Positions 31,668 to 40,715 of a stretch of 64,000 nt of DNA are shown here, in pieces. Where the stretch lies: positions 62,001 to 126,000 of the forward strand of contig CAJUPJ010000007.1 in the NCBI GenBank assembly GCA_910588655.1. Reading direction: 5' to 3'. This stretch comes from an uncultured Lachnospiraceae bacterium. GTDB lineage: Bacteria; Bacillota; Clostridia; Lachnospirales; Lachnospiraceae. The number at the start of each line of letters is the position of its first letter. Position 1 is the first letter of the stretch. A program made the translations under genes and the position numbers. Below the pieces are notes generated by a model. The model worked only from the letters and a program-made list of their open reading frames with translations. It had not been told where the DNA came from and ran no database searches.

Positions 31668-32609
31668 ATGGCAGATGTAAAGAAAATTGCTACAAGGGAA
31701 AGTTATGGTAATGCTTTAAAAGAGCTTGCAGATTCATATCCAAATCTTGTTGTTCTTGATGCTGACCTTGCAGCAGCAACAAAAACAGGCATATTTAAAA
31801 AAGAATATCCGGACAGGCATATAGACTGTGGTATTGCGGAATGTAATATGATGGGTATTGCAGCAGGGCTTGCAACTACTGGCAAAATTCCTTTTGTAAG
31901 TTCATTTGCAATGTTTGCAGCAGGACGTGCATTTGAGCAGGTACGTAACTCTGTTGGATATCCAAAGCTTAATGTAAAAATTGGTGCTACACATGCAGGT
32001 ATTTCTGTAGGTGAAGACGGTGCTACACACCAGTGCTGTGAAGACCTTGCACTTATGCGCACTATTCCTGGAATGGTAGTTATGAATCCTTCAGATGATG
32101 TTGAGGCAAAGGCTGCCGTTAAGGCTGCACTTGACCATGAAGGTCCTGTATATATCCGTTTTGGAAGGCTTGCAGTGCCTGTAATTAATGACAAGCCAGA
32201 TTATAAGTTTGAACTTGGCAAAGGTGTTGTATTACGTGAAGGCAAGGATGTAACATTAATCGCTACAGGACTTGAAGTATCTGAAACCCTTGATGCAGCA
32301 GAAAAGCTTGCTAAAGACGGAATTGATGCAAAGGTTATTAATATACACACAATTAAGCCTCTTGATGAAGAGCTGGTAATTGCAGCTGCTAAAGAGACAG
32401 GCAAAGTTGTTACTATTGAGGAGCACTCTGTAATTGGAGGGCTTGGAAGTGCAGTATGTGACTGCCTTTCAGCAAATGCCCCAACCAAAGTTCTTAAAAT
32501 TGGCGTGAATGATGTTTATGGTGAGTCAGGGCCTGCTACAGAGCTTATTAAGAAGTATGGCTTAGACGGCGATGGCATCTATGCAAAAGTTAAAGAGTTT
32601 ATGGCATAA
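31668..32609 (+). CDS. Transketolase, C-terminal subunit
   Basis: 313 aa. Pyrimidine-binding domain with DCGIAECNMMGIAAGLA and SSFAMFAAGRAFEQVRNSVG, then the swivel domain with TIEEHSVIGGLGSAVCDCL and GESGPATELIKKYGL. With the upstream half it interconverts C2 units between ketose and aldose phosphates. AGGAGG is close to ATG 31668; a terminator follows. Confidence 0.95.
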   Translation: MADVKKIATRESYGNALKELADSYPNLVVLDADLAAATKTGIFKKEYPDRHIDCGIAECNMMGIAAGLATTGKIPFVSSFAMFAAGRAFEQVRNSVGYPKLNVKIGATHAGISVGEDGATHQCCEDLALMRTIPGMVVMNPSDDVEAKAAVKAALDHEGPVYIRFGRLAVPVINDKPDYKFELGKGVVLREGKDVTLIATGLEVSETLDAAEKLAKDGIDAKVINIHTIKPLDEELVIAAAKETGKVVTIEEHSVIGGLGSAVCDCLSANAPTKVLKIGVNDVYGESGPATELIKKYGLDGDGIYAKVKEFMA

Positions 32610-32640
32610 GCTGTAAACTTATAATACAGGTTACTACAAA

Positions 32641-32680
32641 GCTGGAATATTCCCTGGATATAAGGGGTATTCCAGCTTTA
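32641..32680 (+). terminator. Terminator of the transketolase operon
   Basis: GCTGGAATA with its complement TATTCCAGC, extended inward by CCC-GGG pairing (32641-32676), then TTTAAATTT. Confidence 0.65.
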
Positions 32681-32728
32681 AATTTATACATTCATTGGCT
32701 TATAAGGCAAAATATACCTCAAAAAAAC

Positions 32729-32757
32729 TTGACAAGCTGCATTAATCGTAATATAAT
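32729..32757 (+). promoter_or_regulatory. Consensus promoter of rplM-rpsI
   Basis: Perfect TTGACA (32729-32734), 17-bp spacer and perfect TATAAT (32752-32757). Confidence 0.85.
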
Positions 32758-32763
32758 TAGCAA

Positions 32764-32866
32764 ATGTGGCGTGTTATATGCTGAACCATAAGCCCCGGTA
32801 GAGCATCTACGCGCAATTATATATGTAGATATTAATTCTTAGTGATTATGATTAGGAGGTACTGGG
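32764..32866 (+). ncRNA. Putative L13 leader (autoregulatory mRNA leader)
   Basis: The 103-nt leader before rplM can form a stem from GCGT..ATGCT (about 32770-32782) and AGCAT..ACGC (about 32802-32813), with a conserved-looking loop GAACCATAAGCCCCGG. Firmicutes rplM genes often have an L13 leader that binds the encoded protein. Position and shape fit that class, but the match was judged by eye. Confidence 0.5.
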
Positions 32867-33307
32867 ATGAAAAGTTATATGGCTAGCCCATCCACAATTG
32901 AAAGAAAATGGTATGTAGTTGATGCCGCAGGACATACATTAGGACGTCTTGCATCAGAAGTTGCAAGTGTATTAAGAGGTAAGAATAAGCCAATATATAC
33001 ACCTCATATTGATACAGGTGATTATGTAATTATAATTAATGCTGATAAAGTAAAGGTTACAGGCAAGAAGCTTGACCAGAAGATATATTATAACCATTCT
33101 GCTTATGTAGGCGGTATGAAAGAAACAACACTCAAAGATATGCTCGCTAAAAAGCCTGAGTATGTTATTAACCATGCTGTGAAGGGTATGCTTCCAAAAG
33201 GCCCTCTTGGACGCCAGATGTTTAAAAAGCTCCATGTATATGCAGGTGCAGAGCATGCGCATGAGGCACAGAAACCAGAAGTTTTAGAAATCAAAGAAAG
33301 AGCATAA
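32867..33307 (+). CDS. rplM: 50S ribosomal protein L13
   Basis: 146 aa, full length. It has RKWYVVDAAGHTLGRLASEV, YTPHIDTGDYVIIINADKV and MLPKGPLGRQMFKKLHVYAG, all typical of L13. An early assembly protein of the large subunit. AGGAGGT lies 7 bp upstream of ATG 32867. Cotranscribed with rpsI 19 bp downstream. Confidence 0.98.
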   Translation: MKSYMASPSTIERKWYVVDAAGHTLGRLASEVASVLRGKNKPIYTPHIDTGDYVIIINADKVKVTGKKLDQKIYYNHSAYVGGMKETTLKDMLAKKPEYVINHAVKGMLPKGPLGRQMFKKLHVYAGAEHAHEAQKPEVLEIKERA

Positions 33308-33326
33308 TTAAGAGGAGGAAAATACA

Positions 33327-33719
33327 GTGGCAAATGTAAAGTTTTATGGTACAGGCAGGAGAAAAAGCAGTGTTGCCAGGGTATATTTAGTGCCAGGTTC
33401 AGGCAAGATTACAATAAATAAAAGGGATATGGACGACTATTTTGGCCTTGAGACATTAAAGATTATAGTACGCCAGCCTCTTGAAGCAACAAATACAACT
33501 GACAAATATGATGCAAAGATTACAGTACGTGGTGGTGGTTTCACAGGCCAGGCAGGTGCTATCAGGCATGGTATTGCAAGGGCGCTTCTTACAGTAGATG
33601 CAGAATTCCGCCCTACACTTAAGAAAGCAGGATACCTTACACGTGACCCACGTATGAAAGAGCGTAAGAAATATGGTCTTAAAAAGGCACGTAGAGCTCC
33701 ACAGTTCTCTAAGAGATAA
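33327..33719 (+). CDS. rpsI: 30S ribosomal protein S9
   Basis: 130 aa. FYGTGRRKSSVARVYLVPG opens the protein, and the basic C-terminal tail KKYGLKKARRAPQFSKR, which reaches toward the P-site tRNA, is intact. GTG start at 33327 with AGAGGAGG. A terminator follows at 33745. Confidence 0.98.
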   Translation: MANVKFYGTGRRKSSVARVYLVPGSGKITINKRDMDDYFGLETLKIIVRQPLEATNTTDKYDAKITVRGGGFTGQAGAIRHGIARALLTVDAEFRPTLKKAGYLTRDPRMKERKKYGLKKARRAPQFSKR

Positions 33720-33744
33720 TTACAAGCAGAATAATGGAATTAGA

Positions 33745-33781
33745 AAAACCCTTGAAAGTCTAGTATTTTCAAGGGTTTTAT
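33745..33781 (+). terminator. Terminator after rpsI
   Basis: AAAACCCTTGAAA with its exact complement (33745-33757 with 33767-33779), 9-nt loop, ending in TTTTA. Confidence 0.75.
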
Positions 33782-33825
33782 TAAAAGAGTGGTTTTCCGG
33801 AAGAAAACCAGACAAGGAGCATATA

Positions 33826-34266
33826 GTGGATAATAAATATTTTTTAGACAGGTTTATTCAAGCACAAAAAGGTTCATATGACACAGCATTAAAAGAAATC
33901 AGGGATGGACATAAAAAGTCACACTGGATATGGTATATTTTCCCTCAGATAACAGGACTTGGCATGAGTGCAATATCAGAAAAGTATGCAATTAAAAATA
34001 TAGAAGAGGCAAAAGCGTATATGGCTGATAAAACACTCCGTTCACATCTGTTACAGGCATCAGAGGCACTACTTGGACTGGAATGTTCTGACCCTTCCAT
34101 TGTAATGGGATTTCCAGATGATTTGAAATTACGTTCATGTATGACACTATTTGCTATAGCTGTACCAGAATGTACAGTATTCCAGAGTGTCCTTGATAAA
34201 TATTATGGTGGGGAAATGGACAAAAAGACATTAAAAATACTTCAAAAGCAGAAAACATTACAATAA
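33826..34266 (+). CDS. DUF1810-family protein
   Basis: 146 aa. The family is recognised by FLDRFIQAQKGSYDTALKEI, KKSHWIWYIFPQITGLG and DLKLRSCMTLFAIA. Such proteins are small, soluble, helical and of uncertain role; relatives have been placed near ADP-ribose/calpastatin-like annotations without firm evidence. GTG 33826 is chosen because AAGGAG stands 7 bp upstream; the open frame extends back into rpsI and is not used. Confidence 0.83.
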   Translation: MDNKYFLDRFIQAQKGSYDTALKEIRDGHKKSHWIWYIFPQITGLGMSAISEKYAIKNIEEAKAYMADKTLRSHLLQASEALLGLECSDPSIVMGFPDDLKLRSCMTLFAIAVPECTVFQSVLDKYYGGEMDKKTLKILQKQKTLQ

Positions 34267-34321
34267 ATTAGTTTTAAAAGTGTATTTGTAATATAATTGT
34301 TTATATAAAAAGGAGAAAGGT

Positions 34322-35134
34322 ATGACAAACCAGCAAATTTTAGAAGTTGCAATGCGGCAGTCAGCTATAGATAGTAACTGCCACTGGCAGGATTTTACAT
34401 CCAGGCAGAATAAAGTGGTAATTTCAGAAAAAAATGAAAATGCCAGGAAGTATATTAAACTTCCATTTATTTGTGATTTGACATCATATGGGACAAATAT
34501 AGTTGCATCTGTTTCTAAAGAGTTAGAAGAAACTGTAGCAGAATATATTAATAAATACAATATAGAACATTGTTTTGAAACACCAAATTTACATAAATTA
34601 ATGGAAAGTTTACGTCCAATGGGATATAATATCTGCTTTATGGCAGAATATTCACTTCCAGATGTGGATATCCTGGCAGGTGGCCGGCTGGCAGACCGGT
34701 TATGGAAAAGAGTTTCTAGTGCCAGCCCTTCTTATGAAGTAAAGATAATGGGGCAGGACGGTTTTAAAGAACTGTATATACCACAATGGGGCAATGCACT
34801 TTGTACAGACCGCAGGGAACTGGATGTAATTGCGGCAGGTGCATATGATAAGGGAAAGCTGGTTGCGCTTGCAGGTGCTTCGGCAGATTGTGGCACTATG
34901 TGGCAGATTGGTGTGGATGTACTGCCAGAGTACCGCAGGCAGGGTCTTGCTTCTGCCCTTACAAGCAGGCTTGCAGCTGAAATATTAAACAAAGGAATTG
35001 TGCCTTTTTATTGCTGTGCGTGGTCTAATATTGGGTCAATACGTAATGCAGTTGCAAGCGGTTTCAGGCCTGCATGGGTGCAGATAACTGCCAAAACCAC
35101 AAAAGAAATTGAAGAAATGAATAATAAACAATAA
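34322..35134 (+). CDS. GNAT-family N-acetyltransferase
   Basis: 270 aa. The C-terminal half (about 150-265) is a GNAT fold with the acetyl-CoA loop VLPEYRRQGLASALTSRLA and CCAWSNIGSIRNAVASGFRP. The N-terminal half (1-130) is a separate, poorly recognised domain (CHWQDFTSRQNKVVIS, LTSYGTNIVASVS). Acceptor unknown. AAGGAGAAAGGT precedes ATG 34322. It ends 6 bp before the convergent CDP-glycerol transferase. Confidence 0.85.
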   Translation: MTNQQILEVAMRQSAIDSNCHWQDFTSRQNKVVISEKNENARKYIKLPFICDLTSYGTNIVASVSKELEETVAEYINKYNIEHCFETPNLHKLMESLRPMGYNICFMAEYSLPDVDILAGGRLADRLWKRVSSASPSYEVKIMGQDGFKELYIPQWGNALCTDRRELDVIAAGAYDKGKLVALAGASADCGTMWQIGVDVLPEYRRQGLASALTSRLAAEILNKGIVPFYCCAWSNIGSIRNAVASGFRPAWVQITAKTTKEIEEMNNKQ

Positions 35135-35140
35135 TTTATT

Positions 35141-36388
35141 TTATCTTACTTTGTGGTTTAAAATGTGTATTATATCGTTAATAAGTACAGGGCAGGCAAT
35201 TCTGCCCCTTTTGCCAAATACCTTTTCTGATATTATATTTCTGTATAATTTATAATTGTCACTATAAGATTTGCTGTTACTGGCAAAATTTAATAGGGCA
35301 TCCTGTAGTCCTGCCTGTGTTGCCACTTTTTCACCTGGGGTAAATTCATTATAATTAAAATATAACTCCCTTGAATTATCCAGGTATTTATCCATATCAT
35401 AATTAAAAAATAAAACAGGCCTGTTTAATAACAGGTAATCAAAATAGATTGATGAATAATCAGTTACCAGCATGCCAGACAGGCTTAAAAACGCATATGG
35501 GTCAGAAGAAGCATCTATAATTAAAATATTATTGGTAGTTATTTTCTTAAAAAGTTCTTCAAGTTTTGATTTAGGATGGAGTTTAACACAAAATAAAATA
35601 TTGTTCTTTTCTAAAAATTCCCCAAATGTTTTTATATCAATTACATTAAAAAAATCAAGCTCACTTTCCCTGAATGTAGGCATATATAATACCATTTTAT
35701 TTTCTGGTTTCTGGCTGGTAAATCTTTTTATTAAAGCTATCTGCTGTTTTTCATTACTGGACAAAAGGTTATTTATATTATGTGATATAAGAATATCATT
35801 CCGTGGATAACCTGATGTTAGTACATTATTTGTCCTGAATGCAGATGAGAAAATATTCTTTAAAAAGTCAGATGTAGTTAATACATAATGGTGTGGCTTT
35901 TCATCAGACAGGTTTCTTGGAAAGTTTTTAAACTTTGCATATAAGTTTTCTGGATGGCGGAATTTATCAAATATATTATCAGCCTGTATTTTTTTTAATG
36001 GTATTCCATGCCACATATTCACCTTTAATGCGCCGCCGCTTTGCCAGAAGTTAATATCTTTAGAGTAATTGTCAAATAAATATACCTTTCCCCTTAATGC
36101 AAAAAAGATGCCTTTTAATGAATGGTAATAATATGCTTCATAGCCTTTTCTATTAAGAAACGCCACAATATCTTTATTATGTGAAATCCAGACAGGACGT
36201 ATTTCCAGCCTGTCTTTATGCTGGCTCATATACAGGTAAAGGTATTTAGGATTATCTGCAAACCTTTTTCCAAAGGTACTGCCAAAAAGCCATATCCTTT
36301 TATTACGTGGGAAAAGGAATGAAAGCCAGTAGACTGGAAGAAGCAGTAACTGCCCCCAGTATTTAAAAAATTCTGTTAATTTATACAT
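35141..36388 (-). CDS. CDP-glycerol glycerophosphotransferase family protein (TagB/TagF-like)
   Basis: 415 aa. Membrane-associated transferase with an N-terminal hydrophobic or amphipathic segment (about 8-30) and the family motifs VNMWHGIPLKKI, TSGYPRNDIL, LYMPTFRES, VKLHPKS and VTDYSSIYFDYLLLNRPVLF. Such enzymes add polyol phosphate units from CDP-activated donors to teichoic acid-like polymers or glycans. The length matches a single-domain polymerase or primase, so the linkage cannot be told. ATG 36388 is preceded by GGAGGC; an in-frame ATG 36400 overlaps that site. It diverges from mraY. Confidence 0.88.
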   Translation of the reverse strand: MYKLTEFFKYWGQLLLLPVYWLSFLFPRNKRIWLFGSTFGKRFADNPKYLYLYMSQHKDRLEIRPVWISHNKDIVAFLNRKGYEAYYYHSLKGIFFALRGKVYLFDNYSKDINFWQSGGALKVNMWHGIPLKKIQADNIFDKFRHPENLYAKFKNFPRNLSDEKPHHYVLTTSDFLKNIFSSAFRTNNVLTSGYPRNDILISHNINNLLSSNEKQQIALIKRFTSQKPENKMVLYMPTFRESELDFFNVIDIKTFGEFLEKNNILFCVKLHPKSKLEELFKKITTNNILIIDASSDPYAFLSLSGMLVTDYSSIYFDYLLLNRPVLFFNYDMDKYLDNSRELYFNYNEFTPGEKVATQAGLQDALLNFASNSKSYSDNYKLYRNIISEKVFGKRGRIACPVLINDIIHILNHKVR

Positions 36389-36612
36389 AACAGCCTCCAT
36401 GGAAGTTTATATTTTATTGGCTAAGAACAAGACCTATGCAGGAAAAGAATAACATAAAACAGGCAGGTATTCAATATATGGAGGATAATTTCCAGTGTTC
36501 CTATATATAGGTATTAATACAAATATAATATTATAAAATTTTCGTGCGTATGAACCACTTGCTCCACAAGATAACAGAGACACTTCAGCACCACTGGCAT
36601 TTTTATCAAAAC

Positions 36613-36641
36613 TTGTATATTTTCTTATGCTTTGTTATAAT
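36613..36641 (+). promoter_or_regulatory. Promoter of the mraY-like gene
   Basis: TTGTAT and perfect TATAAT with a 17-bp spacer, 55 bp upstream of ATG 36697. The remaining 36389-36612 has no gene; a GAGACACTTCAGCACC..TGGCATTT stretch near 36570 loosely resembles 11775-11803. Confidence 0.6.
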
Positions 36642-36696
36642 AGAAAAGCGTTGCATGAATAAGTATTAATATGTTAATAATTTCAGGAGGATAAAG

Positions 36697-37653
36697 ATGT
36701 ACGATATTTTAAACAGGTTTTTAGAACCTAACCAGATAGCAGTTGCTGGAATACTTGCAGCATTTGTACTTACATTTGCTGGTCTTGCGTTCCCTTTTCC
36801 TTTCCTGCCTGTTGACCATGGCAGGGAGTTTGCTGTAAATGGTGCACTGTCAAAAGGAAAGACAAGAGGTGTAGGTTTTGTATTCGTAATAGTATTTATA
36901 ATATGTTCACTATTATTTATGCCCTTTAGCAGGGAATACATAATATACTGTATATTACTGCTTGCAGTAATGCTTAGCGGCTATCTTGATGATGCTTCCC
37001 AGACACCATGGAACGAGTATAAGAAGGGACTTATAGACTTTGTTATATCTGTAGTTGCAATGTGGACATTTATAAATTATAACCGGGAATTACTGTCTAT
37101 ACATATTGGGCAAGTTGTTTTAGACATACCTGTGCCAGTTTATTTTATACTGGGTATTATACTTATATGGGTATCTATAAATGTTACAAACTGCAATGAT
37201 GGTGTTGACGGGCTTTGTGCAAGTTTATGCTGTGTAGTAATATCCTCATTTACAGTAATATATGCAAATGAACTTGGAAATTATGTAATTACAGGGTTTA
37301 TATTTGTTTCAGTGCTTCTTGCTTACCTGTATTTTAATTCTACGCCAAGCAGTATGCTTATGGGTGATGCAGGTTCAAGGGCACTTGGATTTTATATAGC
37401 TTTAATTGCAATGAAAACAGGCCATCCGCTTAGTTATATACTTCTTGCACTGGTTCTTATAGTGGACGGGGGGATTGGGCTTGTAAAGGTAGCATTAAAG
37501 AGATTTTTAAAAATATCTATACTTGTTAATACAAGAACGCCTCTTCATGACCATGCAAGAAAGAATAAAGGCTGGTCTGATACACAGGTAGTATTCAGGT
37601 GTGTTATATTCCAGATAATATGTGCTTTAATTGCATATATTGTATCAATATAA
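36697..37653 (+). CDS. MraY-family phospho-sugar transferase
   Basis: 318 aa with about ten membrane helices. MraY/WecA motifs: GYLDDASQTPWNEYKKG, VSINVTNCNDGVDGL, MLMGDAGSRALGFYIAL, and the MraY-type histidine loop TPLHDHARKNKGWSDTQVVF. It should move a UDP-MurNAc-pentapeptide-type headgroup to undecaprenyl phosphate at the membrane. The usual MraY region around GTPTMGG is changed (SKGKTRGVG), and the gene is alone instead of in a division/cell-wall cluster, so a specialised or second MraY is possible. The His loop argues against a TagO/WecA assignment. Confidence 0.85.
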   Translation: MYDILNRFLEPNQIAVAGILAAFVLTFAGLAFPFPFLPVDHGREFAVNGALSKGKTRGVGFVFVIVFIICSLLFMPFSREYIIYCILLLAVMLSGYLDDASQTPWNEYKKGLIDFVISVVAMWTFINYNRELLSIHIGQVVLDIPVPVYFILGIILIWVSINVTNCNDGVDGLCASLCCVVISSFTVIYANELGNYVITGFIFVSVLLAYLYFNSTPSSMLMGDAGSRALGFYIALIAMKTGHPLSYILLALVLIVDGGIGLVKVALKRFLKISILVNTRTPLHDHARKNKGWSDTQVVFRCVIFQIICALIAYIVSI

Positions 37654-37781
37654 GCAAAAATCCTGGCAATGGATGGATATTGTTACCAGATAGCTGGACA
37701 GAACATTGATTTCCCTGGATTTATATAGTAGAATAGCAGTATGATGTTTTTAGCAAAAACTATCCGGGAGGGGTGAGGTTA

Positions 37782-39875
37782 ATGGCAGGAATAAGAACAG
37801 TCCTTATAATTGACAGTAATAAAGAAGACAGGGCGAAGGTGGCTGTTTTTTTAGAAGAGTATTATAATGTTATGGAGTCTGCAAGCATTGGGGAAGCATA
37901 CAGGATACTGGATTCCAATGCAGGAAGAGTGGCGGCTGTTATTCTGGATATAACATCAGGCATGCAGTGTGGGGAAGAACTGTTACGTTTTATGAAGAGG
38001 AACGAGTACCTTTCAAGGATACCTGTTATAATGACTGCTGATACAGAAAATGAGGAAACAGAAATTAGTGCATTGTCCACTGGTGCAAGCGATTTCCTGT
38101 ATAAGCCGTACAGCCCGGTAATAGTAAAGAAGCGTCTTGATAATATTATAAGCCTTAGTGAAAATGCTTCAATAGCAAGTGATTTACAGAAAGACCATCT
38201 TACAGGCGTGTATTCAGAGGAAGTTTTCTGCCAGAAAGCTGCCAGGATTTTAGAAGAAAATCCATCTGTTGAATATGCAATTGTATATTCTGATATAGAA
38301 AATTTTGGTCTTATTAAGGATTTATTCGGGGAAAATGCAGGCAATAACATTCTGGTATATATGGCAAGGGTTTTTAAACATTTTATTAGCAAAGATGAGC
38401 TGTGCGGCAGGCTTGAAGCAGACCATTTTGTGCTTTTCTTAAAGTATAATAAGGAAATGCTGGATGAAAACCTTGAGTCGGTTGTAAAGATTATTAATGA
38501 CTTTCCAGTAAGCATGAATATAATGCTGAGGTTTGGCGTCTATAAAATAGAGGACAGGGCTATGCCGGTGCCAGCTATGTTTGGGCGTGCAGTGCTTACA
38601 GCCGATACAATAAAGGGCAAATATGGGCAGTATGTTGCATACTATGACAAGAAAATATGGGAAAAGCAGGTACATGAGCAGGAAATAGTGGACTGTATGG
38701 AAGGCGCACTGAAGGAGAAGCAGTTTATGGTATATTTCCAGCCTAAATATGACCTTGGTTCTGAAAGGGTTGCAGGTGCAGAGGCACTTGTACGCTGGCA
38801 GCATCCAGTTAAAGGTTTTATGAACCCTGCCGAATTTATCCCGCTTTTTGAGAAGAATGGTTTTATAACAGAGCTGGATAAATATGTATGGGATGCAGCA
38901 TGCGGATATGTAGAAAACTGGATTAAAAACGGATACCCGGTTGTGCCGATATCTGTAAATGTATCAAGAACAGATATATATAATCCTGATTTTATAGAGA
39001 TAATTTTAGGTATTATACATAAGCATAATTTAGAACCAGAGCATATACATCTGGAAATTACAGAAACAGCTTATACTGATAATCCAGAGCAGATTATAGA
39101 GGTGGTCAAACAGCTTAAACTTATTGGGTTTGTAATAGAAATGGATGATTTTGGCTCAGGGTATTCTTCATTAAATATGCTTAATGAACTGCCTATTGAT
39201 ATACTTAAGCTTGATATGGGGTTTGTACAGAGCGATATGGGGACAAACAGCAATAATATATTAAGCTTTATAATAGGGCTTGCTAAATGGATGGACTATG
39301 CAGTTGTCGCAGAAGGCATAGAAACAGAAGAGCAGATACAAATGCTCAGGAATATGGACTGTAATTTTGTACAGGGCTATTACTATGCAAAGCCTATGCC
39401 TCCAGATGAATTCGAGGCATATATGTTAAGGCATAATGTACTGGATAAAATTGATGAAATATCATCTGATGGTTTGTATGGGCTTAAATTTAAAAAATCA
39501 CAGGGGGTTATGCTTATAGTTGATGACCTGGCACTTAACCGTAAAATATTAAGTACATCATTTGCTTCTTATTTCCAGATTGTAGAAAAGGAAAATGGTG
39601 CTGAAGCCCTGGAATATATTAAAGAAAATTATAATAATATAGATGTAATAATGCTTGATTTAGTAATGCCTGTAATGGATGGATTTACGCTTATGAGACA
39701 CCTTGGAGTGGATGAAAGGTATAAGAAGATACCAGTAATTGTTACTTCCCAGGGAGGTGAAAAGAGTGTTGAAAAATCATTTGCACTTGGTGCTACAGAC
39801 TTTGTTGAAAAGCCATATAATCTCAGGATAATCCTGCACAGGGTACAGAATGTGGTTATGGCTTCCAGGAAATAA
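37782..39875 (+). CDS. REC-GGDEF(degenerate)-EAL-REC c-di-GMP signalling protein
   Basis: 697 aa. Receiver domain 1 (about 5-125; VAAVILDITSGMQ), a GGDEF fold (about 140-290) whose catalytic motif is RLEADHFVLF instead of GGDEF, an EAL domain (about 300-550) and receiver domain 2 (about 575-695; DVIMLDLVMPVMDG). EAL residues are complete: AEALVRW, SVNVSR, LEITET, DDFGSGYSSL, ILKLDMGF, VVAEGIETEEQ and QGYYYAKPM. The protein therefore probably hydrolyses c-di-GMP and does not make it. No membrane segment is present. ATG 37782 fits GGGAGGGG; GTG 37773 overlaps that site. No kinase is adjacent. Confidence 0.92.
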   Translation: MAGIRTVLIIDSNKEDRAKVAVFLEEYYNVMESASIGEAYRILDSNAGRVAAVILDITSGMQCGEELLRFMKRNEYLSRIPVIMTADTENEETEISALSTGASDFLYKPYSPVIVKKRLDNIISLSENASIASDLQKDHLTGVYSEEVFCQKAARILEENPSVEYAIVYSDIENFGLIKDLFGENAGNNILVYMARVFKHFISKDELCGRLEADHFVLFLKYNKEMLDENLESVVKIINDFPVSMNIMLRFGVYKIEDRAMPVPAMFGRAVLTADTIKGKYGQYVAYYDKKIWEKQVHEQEIVDCMEGALKEKQFMVYFQPKYDLGSERVAGAEALVRWQHPVKGFMNPAEFIPLFEKNGFITELDKYVWDAACGYVENWIKNGYPVVPISVNVSRTDIYNPDFIEIILGIIHKHNLEPEHIHLEITETAYTDNPEQIIEVVKQLKLIGFVIEMDDFGSGYSSLNMLNELPIDILKLDMGFVQSDMGTNSNNILSFIIGLAKWMDYAVVAEGIETEEQIQMLRNMDCNFVQGYYYAKPMPPDEFEAYMLRHNVLDKIDEISSDGLYGLKFKKSQGVMLIVDDLALNRKILSTSFASYFQIVEKENGAEALEYIKENYNNIDVIMLDLVMPVMDGFTLMRHLGVDERYKKIPVIVTSQGGEKSVEKSFALGATDFVEKPYNLRIILHRVQNVVMASRK

Positions 39876-39880
39876 ATTCT

Positions 39881-40483
39881 TTGAGTTTCCCTAAAAAAGC
39901 AAAAACATGCAAAAAAATTTCAAAAGATATGAAATACCTGGTAAAAAAATTTATACTCCAGATGCTTTATGGAATACTGGAAAGCAATAAAGTACATTTA
40001 AGTGGAATTGCACGTTCACTTGAAGAAAGCATTAACCTTAAGAAAACAATTGACAGGCTGTCAGGAAACCTTTCTTCTTTTGGTGGCAAAGAAAAACAGG
40101 AATGTTATTTATAAAAATAAAACCTGTAATATAATGGATGCAGCAAAAAAATATAAAGGGAACTACTGTATTGGGTTTACAGATAAACATGGCAAAAAAA
40201 TCCAGTACAAAATAAGTTACATACCAGTAAAACTATGTACATTCCCACAAAAAGACCTTGTACTTGCTGCAGTGCATGGTTTTGGAAAAATCCAATGCTG
40301 CTGCTTACAAACCTGGAAATACAGGAAACATCCCAGAAGAAAAAACTGTGTATTATTGTTGCAAAAGTTTATCTTATGAGGCGGAGGACAGAAGAATACT
40401 TCCATTTTAAAAACCAGCAGTTTAATTTTGAAGATTTACGTGTCATGTCATTAAATTCAATACGTAACCTGGATTTTTTCTGA
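39881..40483 (+). pseudogene. Degenerate IS transposase (DDE type)
   Basis: Three frames carry pieces of one transposase. First, 39881-40114 has KVHLSGIARSLEESINLKKT. Then, about 40115-40283, MDAAKKYKGNYCIGFTDKHG with SYIPVKLCTFPQKDLVLAAV lies in another frame. Last, after a one-base shift near 40285, KNPMLLLTNLEIQE and FKNQQFNFEDLRVMSLNSIR follow to a stop at 40483. The DDE core between the first and second pieces is deleted. Terminal repeats were not identified. Flank 40484-40585 shows nothing else. Confidence 0.75.
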
Positions 40484-40585
40484 AACAAGTTCTGCCATGC
40501 CACCAGTTTCCTGCTAACCGTATTAAAAATGGGGCTTGATGACACTTAAATTAAAAAAATGGGGAAACTCAAAAATAAATTCATA

Positions 40586-40614
40586 TTGAAATATTATAAA
40601 TTTCGTGTTATAAT
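40586..40614 (+). promoter_or_regulatory. Promoter of the PepSY protein gene
   Basis: TTGAAA and perfect TATAAT with a 17-bp spacer, about 100 bp upstream of ATG 40716. Confidence 0.6.
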
Positions 40615-40715
40615 ATTATCAAGTTTAATAGAGAAAGCCAGAACCAGTTTATTTTTAAATTTTTATTTCCCAGGTAATAAGTGTCTGATAAAATTGTAAA
40701 GATGGAGGCAAGCTT

